DNA of 64,000 nucleotides, taken from the NCBI RefSeq assembly GCF_012927325.1, contig NZ_JABBGI010000016.1:1-64000 (forward strand), read 5' to 3'. The stretch is from Chryseobacterium antibioticum. GTDB taxonomy: Bacteria; Bacteroidota; Bacteroidia; Flavobacteriales; Weeksellaceae. Each line of letters opens with the position of its first letter. Position 1 is the first letter of the stretch. Below, piece by piece: positions 17,382-26,719 of the stretch. The notes beneath the pieces were generated by a model. That model saw only the letters and a list, made by a program, of their open reading frames with translations. It was not told the origin of the DNA and did no database searches. Both the position numbers and the translations under genes were made by a program.

Positions 17382-19574
17382 ATGAAAAATAAAATATTTA
17401 TCATTACTACTTTTTTATCAATTTTCCTTCAGGCACAGAAAATAAATTTGGCGTCTTCGGTCCCAGTTACAGAAAAACGTTTCGGAATTACTATTATCGA
17501 CGATTATAGAAATCTCGAGGATCTAAATAATTCTTCAACTAATCAATGGATGAAATTTCAGACAGATTATACCAATTCTACCCTTAGGAAAATTCCCAAT
17601 TGGGATAATTATTTAAATCTAAGGACTGAATTGGATAAAAAACAAGGATATTCTGTATCTGATTTAAAAATTACCAGTAATGATAAATATTTTTATTTAA
17701 AAAGAAATGCTGGGGAAAAGACGGCGAGAGTGTATTATAGAGAAGGATTTGCAGGTAAAGAAGAATTGCTATATGATCCATCTAATTTTGTTTCTACAAA
17801 TGCAGAGAAAGCTTCAAACCACCATGAATTTGTAATTAATGTGATAAGCCCTAGTTGGGACGGTAGTAGATTGGCAATTTCTTTATCCGAAAAAGGAAAA
17901 GAAATTTCTGAGGTGATAATTATGGAAATTAAAAGCAAGATGGTTCATCCAGAAATTATTACACAATTGAATCCATCTACAATTGGTGGTATTAAATGGC
18001 TAGGAGATAATTCCGGCTTTTTCTATGTGTACTACCCTGATGTGAATGTTAAATCTCCATTATTTGCAAAAAACACTCAAACAGTATTACACAAAATTGG
18101 AGAAGATCCAAATAAACGAAATGTTATTTTTTCGAGTCTTAATAACACAAATTTAAAAATTACAAAGGATGAGTATCCTTCCATATTAACATATGATCCC
18201 AATGATAAGTATTATATTGGTATATTAGTTGATGCCGAGGATTTTAGAAAAACATTCATTATTGATAAAAAAGATCTTCTATCTGGTAAAAAAAACTGGA
18301 AACCTCTATATAATAAGGATAGTAAAGTATTTTTTTTAAGAATAGTTGGTAATGAAATTTATTTTTTGTCAGGATTAAATTCCTCCAATTATAAATTATG
18401 TAAGACCGATCTCACAAATCCAAACTTCAATAATCCAGAGGTATTAGTCCCTGAAAAGAAGGACGAAGTAATTAAAGGCTATTCCATTACTAAAGATGGG
18501 ATTTATTATAATACAACTAAAAATGGAGTGGAGTCAAAATTATATGTACTAAAAGATTATAAAGAAATTCCAATAAAACTTCCATTTGTTTCTGGAAATA
18601 TTGACTTATCATCAAAAGGAACAGATTTTTCTGATATATGGGTAAAATGCTCTGGTTGGGCGAACGCAGAACAGAGATACAGATATGATTTAAGTACAAA
18701 TACTTTTACTCAGGAAAACCTTGCTCCTATTCTTGAATATCCTGAATTCAAAGACGTTATAGTTGAAGAAATAACTGTAAAATCACATGATGGTACAGAA
18801 GTTCCTTTATCATTAATTTATAGTAAGAATCTTAAAAGAGATGGTTCAGCACCAGTACTTATGCAGTGCTATGGGGCCTTTGGAGAATCTTATTATCCAT
18901 TTTTTGCCATTAGCTATTTGTCATGGGCAAGCCAAGGAGGTATTATAGCAGTACCTCATGTACGTGGAGGTGGAGAAAAGGGAGAGCAATGGCATGTTGA
19001 TGGAAAGAAGTTAAAAAAGCCAAATTCATGGAAAGATTTAATTGCTTGCGCAGAATATTTAATAAATAAAAAATATACTTCGACTAAAAAAATTGCTGTA
19101 TGGGGAGCAAGTGCTGGTGGAATATTAGTTGGTCGAGCAATTACAGAAAAACCTGATTTATTTGGAGCTGCAATTGTAGAATCTGGAGTTTTAAACCCAC
19201 TCAGAGTAGAAAAAAGCGGTAATGGTGGAACTAGTATTAAAGAATATGGAGATCCCAATGATTCAATTGAGTTTAAAGGTTTACTCGAGATGGATGCTTA
19301 TCAACATATTAAAAAAGGAGTTCAGTACCCAGCTATGTTAATTTGTGCAGGAATTAATGATCCAAGAGTTTCACCTTGGCAATCATCTAAATTTTCAGCA
19401 AAAGCGCTGGCGAGTAGTACATCTGATAAACCTATTTTATTAGATATTGATTATGAAGGTGGTCATGGAGGAGATGTCACGGTACTAAAAAGATACACTA
19501 GTTTAAGCGAGATCTTTGCTTTTGCATTTTGGCAGTTGGGGCATCCTAGCTATCAACCTAAAGAAAAAAGATAA
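17382..19574 (+). CDS. Secreted prolyl oligopeptidase (S9A)
   Basis: A 730-residue serine peptidase of the prolyl oligopeptidase family, cleaving short peptides after proline. A signal peptide (MKNKIFIITTFLSIFLQAQ) sends it to the periplasm. A seven-bladed propeller-like region (about 75-435) is followed by an alpha/beta hydrolase domain. The triad is Ser577 in GASAGG, Asp660 in INDPRVSP and His695 in GGHGGD. It is placed between precursor and dehydratase genes, and its stop overlaps the start of the next gene by one base. Prolyl oligopeptidases such as FlaP remove leaders from other lanthipeptides, so maturation after Pro34 of the precursor is a reasonable inference. Confidence 0.9.
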   Translation: MKNKIFIITTFLSIFLQAQKINLASSVPVTEKRFGITIIDDYRNLEDLNNSSTNQWMKFQTDYTNSTLRKIPNWDNYLNLRTELDKKQGYSVSDLKITSNDKYFYLKRNAGEKTARVYYREGFAGKEELLYDPSNFVSTNAEKASNHHEFVINVISPSWDGSRLAISLSEKGKEISEVIIMEIKSKMVHPEIITQLNPSTIGGIKWLGDNSGFFYVYYPDVNVKSPLFAKNTQTVLHKIGEDPNKRNVIFSSLNNTNLKITKDEYPSILTYDPNDKYYIGILVDAEDFRKTFIIDKKDLLSGKKNWKPLYNKDSKVFFLRIVGNEIYFLSGLNSSNYKLCKTDLTNPNFNNPEVLVPEKKDEVIKGYSITKDGIYYNTTKNGVESKLYVLKDYKEIPIKLPFVSGNIDLSSKGTDFSDIWVKCSGWANAEQRYRYDLSTNTFTQENLAPILEYPEFKDVIVEEITVKSHDGTEVPLSLIYSKNLKRDGSAPVLMQCYGAFGESYYPFFAISYLSWASQGGIIAVPHVRGGGEKGEQWHVDGKKLKKPNSWKDLIACAEYLINKKYTSTKKIAVWGASAGGILVGRAITEKPDLFGAAIVESGVLNPLRVEKSGNGGTSIKEYGDPNDSIEFKGLLEMDAYQHIKKGVQYPAMLICAGINDPRVSPWQSSKFSAKALASSTSDKPILLDIDYEGGHGGDVTVLKRYTSLSEIFAFAFWQLGHPSYQPKEKR

Positions 19575-21781
19575 TGTCTCGTTTTCCTTATAATTTTTTT
19601 GAAGAGTTCGTAGTCCGAACACCATTATTTTCTTATAAAACATTTATACATCGCTTGAGTAAGGATGACATTTCGGATATTGAACTCAGGGAAATTTACT
19701 CTAATGTTTTTTTTCAAGAAGCGGTTTATCTTGCTTCACCAGATCTATATAATGAATTAAGAAAGTGGTTTATTAGAGAAAAAGAATATTCAGAAAAGGA
19801 TCAATATAGATTAAAAAATACTCTTCTAAAATATTTTAGCCGTATCAGCTCCCGTTGTACCCCATTTGGACTGTTTGCCGGAGTTGGTTTAGGAATATTT
19901 AATAGTGATATTTCTATTTTATCCGAAAGGAAAGATATTGCCATCAAAATGATTCGGCATACCACACTGGATATGCATTTTCTTGTTTTATTATCCCAAT
20001 ATTTTACTACAATATCTGAAATAAGAGAAAAGTTATTATTTTTTCCTAGTACTAGCATTTATAAAGTAAGAAATAAACTACGGTATATAGAGTATGAATA
20101 TGTTAACGGCAAAAGAGAATATATAACATCTACTGCATTACTTTCTAAAGAATTAGAGCGAATACTGCACTTTTCCCAGCAAGGTAAAACTATTTCTCAA
20201 ATTGCGGATATTCTAGTGAATGAAGATATTACAAAAGGCGAAGCAAAAGAATTTGTAGAAGAACTTATAGAAAATCAATTATTAATTAGTGAGTTAGAAC
20301 CTCATGTTTCTGGGGTAGATTTTTTATCTATACTTATTTCTTTTCTAAAAAATAAAGAAATAACAAAAGAGTATAATACTTTGATTACTATACGAAAAAA
20401 ACTTGAAGAGCTGGATGGAAATATTTCAAATGACACGCAACTTTACCGCGAAATAGAAAATCTCATTAAGTCTTTTCAAATAAAATACGAGGGTAAATTT
20501 CTTTTTCAAACCGACTTATATTATCAAAATAAAATAGAGCTTCCTCTACGTTGGAAAAATGAGTTGAAGACGGGAATAAGTTTCTTAAATAAAATTACAC
20601 TTATTAGTAAAGAAACTTATCTTGAAAGGTTTAAAAAAGCATTTCTTGAAAGATTTGACCAAGAAGAAATTCCATTACTTTATGCTTTGGATACAGAAAT
20701 AGGAATTGGCTATAGACAGGATATTATTGCAAAAGGAGTACATCCATATCTAGCTGGTTTTACAATACCTGTATCTAAAGGAAAACAAGAACTTAATATT
20801 AGACTGACCTCGTTACAAATTCTGCTGAATCAAAAACTGCAAGAAATACAGTTTGAAGATACTACAATTATTCAGTTAACCGATGAAGATTCCACTGATT
20901 ATGCAGAAAATTGGGAAGATATACCAGATACTCTTTCTATTGTAGCGGAAATTATTTCTGAAAATAATCAAGAAAAACTTGTATTACAAGGATATAGAGG
21001 AGGCAGTGCGGCAAATTTATTAGCTAGATTTTCCTCTGAAAAATCTGACATACGGAAAGTAGTAAAAAGTATAGCCGAAAAAGAATCTGAATTAAATTCT
21101 AATTATATTTTAGCAGAAATCCTTCATCTGCCCGAAGCTAGAATTGGAAATATTATAAGGAGACCAAGCTTAAGAAGTCATGAAATTCCATATTTGGCAC
21201 AATCTATTTTACCAAAAGAAAATCAAATATCTGTAGACGATCTCTATATTTCTGTAAGAGAAAACAAGATTGTTTTGCGATCCAAAAAATTAAACAAAGA
21301 AATAAAGCCTTATTTAAGTAATTCACATAAGTACTCTGCAAATTCCCTTCCTGTCTATCACTTTTTGTGTGATTTACATTCACAAAACATTCACCCAAAA
21401 TTACAGTTTGATTGGGGAGATATGAGACATTTATATATTTTTTTGCCAAGGATAGAATATAAGAATATTATTATTTCGAGAGCTTGCTGGAGAATTAGTG
21501 AAAAAGACTTGAGACCATTAAAAGAAATGATCAACAATAAATTAGGATTGCTAAAACAGTCAAATGAATGGAGGCTAAAAAGAAAAATTCCTGCATGGGT
21601 ACAATGGGTAAGAAATGATAATACTTTAACCTTAAATTTGGAAAATTATGAAATGTTAAAATTATTCATTCAAATTGTCAGTAAAGAAAAGGTAATTTTA
21701 ATAGAAGAGTTTTTATACAATGAAAATGACAACTTTAAACGTGAATTCATTTTTCCGATGTATAAGGATAAAAAAAATTAA
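19574..21781 (+). CDS. Lantibiotic dehydratase, LanB glutamylation domain
   Basis: A 735-residue protein of the Lant_dehydr_N family, which uses glutamyl-tRNA to activate Ser/Thr of a precursor peptide. The family hallmark RCTPFGLFAG is at residues 94-103, preceded by FVVRTPLFSYKTF near the N-terminus. The RGGSAANLLARFS region near 475 and the HLYIFLPR region are also typical. The length fits the N-terminal domain alone; the elimination domain is encoded separately by the next gene, as in thiopeptide-type split LanB. Start and stop codons overlap the genes on both sides, showing translational coupling. Substrate: presumably the peptide at 17176. Confidence 0.9.
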   Translation: MSRFPYNFFEEFVVRTPLFSYKTFIHRLSKDDISDIELREIYSNVFFQEAVYLASPDLYNELRKWFIREKEYSEKDQYRLKNTLLKYFSRISSRCTPFGLFAGVGLGIFNSDISILSERKDIAIKMIRHTTLDMHFLVLLSQYFTTISEIREKLLFFPSTSIYKVRNKLRYIEYEYVNGKREYITSTALLSKELERILHFSQQGKTISQIADILVNEDITKGEAKEFVEELIENQLLISELEPHVSGVDFLSILISFLKNKEITKEYNTLITIRKKLEELDGNISNDTQLYREIENLIKSFQIKYEGKFLFQTDLYYQNKIELPLRWKNELKTGISFLNKITLISKETYLERFKKAFLERFDQEEIPLLYALDTEIGIGYRQDIIAKGVHPYLAGFTIPVSKGKQELNIRLTSLQILLNQKLQEIQFEDTTIIQLTDEDSTDYAENWEDIPDTLSIVAEIISENNQEKLVLQGYRGGSAANLLARFSSEKSDIRKVVKSIAEKESELNSNYILAEILHLPEARIGNIIRRPSLRSHEIPYLAQSILPKENQISVDDLYISVRENKIVLRSKKLNKEIKPYLSNSHKYSANSLPVYHFLCDLHSQNIHPKLQFDWGDMRHLYIFLPRIEYKNIIISRACWRISEKDLRPLKEMINNKLGLLKQSNEWRLKRKIPAWVQWVRNDNTLTLNLENYEMLKLFIQIVSKEKVILIEEFLYNENDNFKREFIFPMYKDKKN

Positions 21782-22632
21782 TGATGATAGAAAAAAGAAA
21801 ATTTATTATAGGGAGTGAATGGCTGTGCCTAAAAATCTATACAGGAGTAAAGACTGCTGATATTTTTTTGGAAGAAGCTATTGTCCCGTTAATAAAATAT
21901 TTTCAAGAGAATAATTATATTTCGAAATGGTTTTTTATCCGCTATAATGACCCGAAGGCACATTTAAGAGTAAGATTTAAATTAAACAATACCAATGATT
22001 ATAGCAGAATCCTTGACAAAACCAATGAGACTCTGCAAGAATATATAGGCAGCGGAGAAATTTCAAATATTGTAATTGATACTTACAACAGGGAGCTTGA
22101 ACGTTACGGGGGAAACATCATTGAAGAAGCTGAAACTCTATTTGATAAAAACAGTGAATTTACTTTACAATGTCTGCGTTATGATGATGAAGAAAAAATC
22201 ATTGTTTCCCTATTTTACATTAATGAAATTCTAAATAGACTCAACCTTTCAATTCAGGAAAAGCTAGAATGGATCAAAGATTTCAATGCTGCCTTTAAGC
22301 AGGAATTTAACGCAGATAAAAAACTCAACTCTCAACTGGATAAAAAATATCGGGAGTTTAAACCAAAACTTTTAGACTTTCTTACATCAGAAGAATTTTT
22401 GGAAGAGAGAAATACAATCATTTCTAATATTGAAGAAAGTAGTTCAGTAATACAAAATATTTTCCACCACAATAAAAGCAAATCTTTAGAAGTGTCTTTA
22501 CAAGATTTCTTTCGAAGCATATTTCACATGAATATTAATAGGCTTTTTGTATCTAATCAGAGATTATTCGAGATGATAGTATATGATTATTTGTTAAGGT
22601 ATTATAAAATGAAATTTTACACTGCTTTGTAA
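21781..22632 (+). CDS. LanB elimination domain (thiopeptide-type, SpaB_C-like)
   Basis: A 283-residue protein of the Lant_dehydr_C/SpaB_C family, annotated in other genomes as thiopeptide-type bacteriocin biosynthesis protein. It starts with the hallmark GSEWLCLKIYTGVKTAD, and residues 38-62 (SKWFFIRYNDPKAHLRVRF) carry the Tyr, Asp, His and Arg residues seen in eliminase domains. A later conserved region is YNRELERYGG near 103. It would remove glutamate to leave dehydroalanine or dehydrobutyrine. The start overlaps the LanB stop. No LanC cyclase or transporter follows; the operon seems to end here. Confidence 0.88.
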   Translation: MMIEKRKFIIGSEWLCLKIYTGVKTADIFLEEAIVPLIKYFQENNYISKWFFIRYNDPKAHLRVRFKLNNTNDYSRILDKTNETLQEYIGSGEISNIVIDTYNRELERYGGNIIEEAETLFDKNSEFTLQCLRYDDEEKIIVSLFYINEILNRLNLSIQEKLEWIKDFNAAFKQEFNADKKLNSQLDKKYREFKPKLLDFLTSEEFLEERNTIISNIEESSSVIQNIFHHNKSKSLEVSLQDFFRSIFHMNINRLFVSNQRLFEMIVYDYLLRYYKMKFYTAL

Positions 22633-22720
22633 CTTTGTGTAGAATCGTATTGGTTATGTTGGAAATAGTGTCACTAAATTCTTTATAAAAAAAAACTGTG
22701 GCTCCCCAACTCTCGTCAGG

Positions 22721-23017
22721 TTAATCGGGAATATTGATTCCTTTTGCTTGTTCAAACTTTTTGAAAAATCCTTCTAATGTATATCGTTCGTGCCTACATA
22801 TACTATAAATTATAGACATGGGAACATCATAACCTTGAGGTTCTTTTAATTTAGTTATTGTTGAGGCGCTAATTCCACAAAGTTTAGCATATTTATTTTG
22901 AGAAATAACATTACCTTCTTGATCATGAAATTCACGTAAAAATTTAAACTCAATAAAGTTGCATAAGTGTTTATTTACAAGAGCATTTTTTTTATTCAAA
23001 TCGTCTTTATTTTTCAT
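22721..23017 (-). CDS. Small XRE-like helix-turn-helix protein
   Basis: A 98-residue cytoplasmic protein with a helix-turn-helix in the middle (SQNKYAKLCGISASTITKLK, about 40-60), followed by a helical tail (YSICRHERYTLEGFFKKFEQ) as in small phage-type or plasmid-type regulators. It is divergent from a plus-strand promoter at 23098, and the palindrome TTCGCTAAAGCGAA (23065-23078) between them is a likely binding site. It may control the structured RNA and the SusC operon to its right, or belong with the end of the lanthipeptide locus. Confidence 0.7.
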   Translation of the reverse strand: MKNKDDLNKKNALVNKHLCNFIEFKFLREFHDQEGNVISQNKYAKLCGISASTITKLKEPQGYDVPMSIIYSICRHERYTLEGFFKKFEQAKGINIPD

Positions 23018-23064
23018 TATTTAATAACTTGTATCAAAAGAAAAGATTATGTTAAAAAATACTG

Positions 23065-23105
23065 TTCGCTAAAGCGAATGATTTAAAAAAAAATTCTTAT
23101 ATTTG
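23065..23105 (+). promoter_or_regulatory. Promoter with palindromic operator
   Basis: TATATTTG at 23098-23105 is a perfect TAnnTTTG box directing rightward transcription into the structured region and perhaps on to susC. Just upstream, TTCGC-TAAA-GCGAA (23065-23078) overlaps the -33 zone, suggesting control by the adjacent helix-turn-helix protein. Confidence 0.55.
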
Positions 23106-23174
23106 TAAAATAAGTTACAGAAAATGTAATTTTGCGATACTTCAAAGAATATTAGAAGCTATTGCTTAGAATCT

Positions 23175-23510
23175 CGCTTTTGAAAACTGGTAATTTTTAA
23201 CGTACGAGACGATAAGCAGGAAGCTCACGACCTAGGCGTGGGCTCTCTTATCTGTACGTAAGGTATACCAGTGCCTCAAAAGCGGATATTGTAGAGTTCC
23301 ATGCCGTTTTATTTCCAATGCAGTTCTGCCTTCTACAATTATTTTTCTAAGCCCGCTTTACAACATAGAGTATCATATGACACGATACAATGGGGCAAAA
23401 AATCCATTGCGGCTTTACAGCTTTCACGGGAACACAAATTTCATTCATATTTCAATTGATGGGCTTAGGGCAGGAGGTGATGCCGTGTGCTTAGACTTCC
23501 TCCCAAGCCT
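23175..23510 (+). ncRNA. Candidate large structured RNA or mRNA leader upstream of susC
   Basis: A striking nested hairpin fills 23175-23284. The pairs are 23175-23183/23276-23284, 23186-23192/23266-23272, 23200-23205/23254-23259, 23211-23216/23247-23252 and 23222-23229/23237-23244. Further helices follow: 23288-23295/23332-23339, and a long-range CTAAGCCC (23347-23354)/GGGCTTAG (23461-23468) enclosing two small hairpins. After these comes a GGAGG/CCTCC stem near 23474-23502. A -7 box lies 70 bases upstream. I do not recognise the class. Two overlapping 52-codon frames (from 23302 and 23377) also exist, and the second reads plausibly as protein, so a small protein cannot be excluded. Confidence 0.55.
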
Positions 23511-23687
23511 TCATCAATCAGAGATTAAAAACTAAGTAAAACAATCGATTTTTAAGAAACAGAAAGTGTAAAGTATAGTAACCATAGAAAAAGAAAGAGA
23601 AAAGCCCTTTCCGCACCAGAGTTTATTCGAATCTACGCTGTGCAGGAAAGAGCCTAAGTGCTTAATTAAATTAAACTTTTCAAAAGT

Positions 23688-26600
23688 ATGAAAAAAAACT
23701 TTTGCAGCCTAGGTCATATTCAGTTGGCTTTTGGCTTCACATTGCTGGTGTCTTGTACAGCAATAGGACAGGTGCGCGAAATTTCGGGCACGGTCACAGA
23801 GAATAATCTGCCTGTTAAGGGAGTATCCGTATTTCAACAAGGGAGTGATGCAGTAGCGTTGACCAGTGCTTCCGGTAAATATGTAGTGCGGGTTTCAGGA
23901 GAAGATCCTGTACTTATATTCCAACATCATGATTACGGGGAGCGGAGGGTTTTCGTTAGAAATGGGAATGTCTTTAATATTTCTTTGTCTCCAGCTGAGA
24001 AAACGACAACGACGAATGTAGGGGAAGTGGTCCTGAATGCAGGATACTATAAAGTAAAGGATAAGGAGAGGACGGGAAGTATTGCGAAGGTTTCGGCTAA
24101 GGATATTGAAAATCAGCCTGTGGGTAATGTGCTCTCTGCGGCTCAGGGAAGGGTAGCGGGGGTGAATATTGTTCAGAACTCGGGAATGCCGGGTGGTGGG
24201 TATGATATCCAGATAAGAGGTAAGAACAGCCTTCGTTCACTGGCCAATAGCCCGCTTTATGTAGTGGATGGAGTTCCGGTGGGAGGAGAAATGGCCTCTC
24301 AGTTTTCAGGGTCCATCCTTCCTGCCAGCAGTATTAATCCGCTTAACAGTATTAATCCCTCCGATGTTGAGAGTATTGAGATTCTTAAAGACGCTGATGC
24401 CACGTCGATTTACGGATCGAGAGGAGCCAATGGGGTAGTTCTCATTACCACAAAAAAAGGCAAATCAGGTAAGTCAGGAAAGTTGGACCTAAATATCGGC
24501 ACTTCGTATTCTGTGAGCTCTGTAATCAGTAACCTTAAAATGCTAGGTACAGCAGATTATATCAGAATGCGGAAACAGGCGTACGTAAATGATGGAGTTT
24601 CTGTATATCCGCCCAATGCGTATGATATCAATGGAATATGGGATCAGACAAGGAATACGGACTGGAAAAAGGCTCTTATCGGGAATACGGCAGATGCTTT
24701 TAATACTCATATTTCCCTAAGCGGAGGAAATGACAGAACCAGTTTTCTGGTGGGCTATGGACATAGTGAGCAGTCTACCGTATTTTCAAAAAACTTTAAA
24801 TATACGACGGATCATATTTCAAGCAGTATCAGCCATAGTTCTGAAGATAAACGTTTTCAGCTGACTGTCTCCAACAGGTTCTCGCTTCAGAAAAATAATC
24901 TGCTCAGTGAGGATATCACCCGGCAGTCCCTGCTTTTGCCACCTGATGCTCCGGCATTGTACCTTGAGGATGGCAGCCTAAACTGGGAGAACAATACCTT
25001 TAATAATCCGGCAGGGCTTTATAACAGTTCCTATTCGTATGAAAGCAAGCAGTTTTTAACCCAAATGAATATGCAGTATGAACTGCTGGAACATTGGTTT
25101 TTGAAACTTAGCGGCGGGATCAATTACCAGTCTTTTGACGAAAGGTCCTTAAAACCCAATACGATGTATAATCCAGCTTCCTATCAGGGGCAGTCCAGTG
25201 CAAACTCCCAGTCTTATAAAAGCAGTCAGGACCGCTTTTCCTATATTCTGGAGCCGCAACTCAACTGGCAGAGGAAAACAGGACGCCATGCTTTTGATGT
25301 ACTGGTGGGAACGACTTTTCAGAGTGAGGTCAACAGACAGGGCTCCATGCAGGGATTTGGGTTTGAGAGCAATGCTTTTATAGAGAATATAGGGGCCGCC
25401 AGATACAAGATCATCACCGATCAGATAAAGACACAATACCGCTATGCCGCTTTTTTTGGAAGGATTAATTATCAGTATGCCGGAAGATATATTATTAACC
25501 TCACAGGAAGAAGAGACGGAAGCAGCCGTTTTGGTCCTAATAATAAGTTTGCGAATTTCGGAGCGGTAGGGGCAGCGTGGATATTCTCTCAGGAAGCCTT
25601 CCTGAAGGATAAGAAATGGCTGAGCTTTGGGAAACTGCGCACGAGCTATGGAAGTACAGGAAGTGACAATATCGGGGATTATGGATATCTTGATACCTAT
25701 GATATCTCAGAATCCCTTTACAATAATACAGCAGGTCTGAATCCTTCAAGGCTGTATAATCCGAATTACAGCTGGGAGAAGACCACAAAACTGGAAGCTG
25801 CCTTAGAGCTGGGGTTGGTAAGGAACCGGATTAATCTGACGACAGCGTGGTACCGCAACCGCTCCTCAAGCCAGCTGGTAGGCTATCAGCTTCCTTCTGT
25901 AACCGGGTTTTCAAGTGTTTTGGCCAACTTAAATGCCACGGTCGAAAACTCAGGATGGGAGCTGGAACTTTCCGCAAAACCTTTTTCCGGTAGTGGTTTT
26001 CAGTGGGAAACAGGTTTTAATATCAGCTTTCCTGAAAACAGGCTCGTCTCCTTTCCGGGACTGGAAGGCTCAACCTATGCCAATACCTATATGATAGGGC
26101 AGCCTATTACCATGGTTAAGGTGTATCAGTACGAAGGAATTGATCCTTCAACAGGACTGTACCGGTTTAAAGATTTTAACGGGGACGGGAAGATCTCGGC
26201 TCCTGATGACAGGAAAGCGGTAGAAAATATAGGGGTGCGGTATTTTGGAGGTTGGAATAACACGCTGAGGCTTGGGAATTGGAATCTCTCATTTTTATTC
26301 CAGTTTGTCAAGCAGAAGAATTGGAACTACCAGAATATCATGCCCATACCGGGCAGCATGAATAACCAGCCTAAGGAGGTGCTTGATGTATGGTCCACAG
26401 ACCATCCTGATGGTACCTACATGCCGTATTCCTCGGGAACCAACGGGACAAAGAATCAGCTCCATGTCTTTTTTATGAACAGTACGGCAGCGGTGTCTGA
26501 TGCTTCTTTTGTACGCCTTAAGAATCTGGAACTGGGATATCAGATTCCCGTGAAAGGAGTGCTTAAAAATGCGAAGGTCTATTTTCAGGGGCAGAACCTG

Positions 26601-26702
26601 CTGACCTTTACCAGGTATTTCGGGCCGGATCCTGAGTTTAGAAATATAGGCTATCTGCCTCCTCTTAAAACCTATTCATTAGGCGTACTGATTTCACTTT
26701 AA
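23688..26702 (+). CDS. SusC/RagA family TonB-linked outer membrane protein
   Basis: A 1004-residue TonB-dependent transporter that pairs with a SusD lipoprotein to import nutrients such as peptides or glycans. It has a signal sequence (to about residue 28), an N-terminal carboxypeptidase-like domain (REISGTVTENNLPVKGVSVFQQG) and a plug domain with the SusC signature (VGNVLSAAQGRVAGVNIV, then QIRGKNSL and PLYVVDGVP). A 22-strand-type barrel ends in SLGVLISL. The gene is more GC-rich than the lanthipeptide locus before it. It lies 17 bases ahead of the susD homolog. The transported substrate is not shown, but the S9 peptidase third in the operon suggests peptides. Confidence 0.93.
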   Translation: MKKNFCSLGHIQLAFGFTLLVSCTAIGQVREISGTVTENNLPVKGVSVFQQGSDAVALTSASGKYVVRVSGEDPVLIFQHHDYGERRVFVRNGNVFNISLSPAEKTTTTNVGEVVLNAGYYKVKDKERTGSIAKVSAKDIENQPVGNVLSAAQGRVAGVNIVQNSGMPGGGYDIQIRGKNSLRSLANSPLYVVDGVPVGGEMASQFSGSILPASSINPLNSINPSDVESIEILKDADATSIYGSRGANGVVLITTKKGKSGKSGKLDLNIGTSYSVSSVISNLKMLGTADYIRMRKQAYVNDGVSVYPPNAYDINGIWDQTRNTDWKKALIGNTADAFNTHISLSGGNDRTSFLVGYGHSEQSTVFSKNFKYTTDHISSSISHSSEDKRFQLTVSNRFSLQKNNLLSEDITRQSLLLPPDAPALYLEDGSLNWENNTFNNPAGLYNSSYSYESKQFLTQMNMQYELLEHWFLKLSGGINYQSFDERSLKPNTMYNPASYQGQSSANSQSYKSSQDRFSYILEPQLNWQRKTGRHAFDVLVGTTFQSEVNRQGSMQGFGFESNAFIENIGAARYKIITDQIKTQYRYAAFFGRINYQYAGRYIINLTGRRDGSSRFGPNNKFANFGAVGAAWIFSQEAFLKDKKWLSFGKLRTSYGSTGSDNIGDYGYLDTYDISESLYNNTAGLNPSRLYNPNYSWEKTTKLEAALELGLVRNRINLTTAWYRNRSSSQLVGYQLPSVTGFSSVLANLNATVENSGWELELSAKPFSGSGFQWETGFNISFPENRLVSFPGLEGSTYANTYMIGQPITMVKVYQYEGIDPSTGLYRFKDFNGDGKISAPDDRKAVENIGVRYFGGWNNTLRLGNWNLSFLFQFVKQKNWNYQNIMPIPGSMNNQPKEVLDVWSTDHPDGTYMPYSSGTNGTKNQLHVFFMNSTAAVSDASFVRLKNLELGYQIPVKGVLKNAKVYFQGQNLLTFTRYFGPDPEFRNIGYLPPLKTYSLGVLISL

Positions 26703-26719
26703 ATGCTAAAAAAATAACA

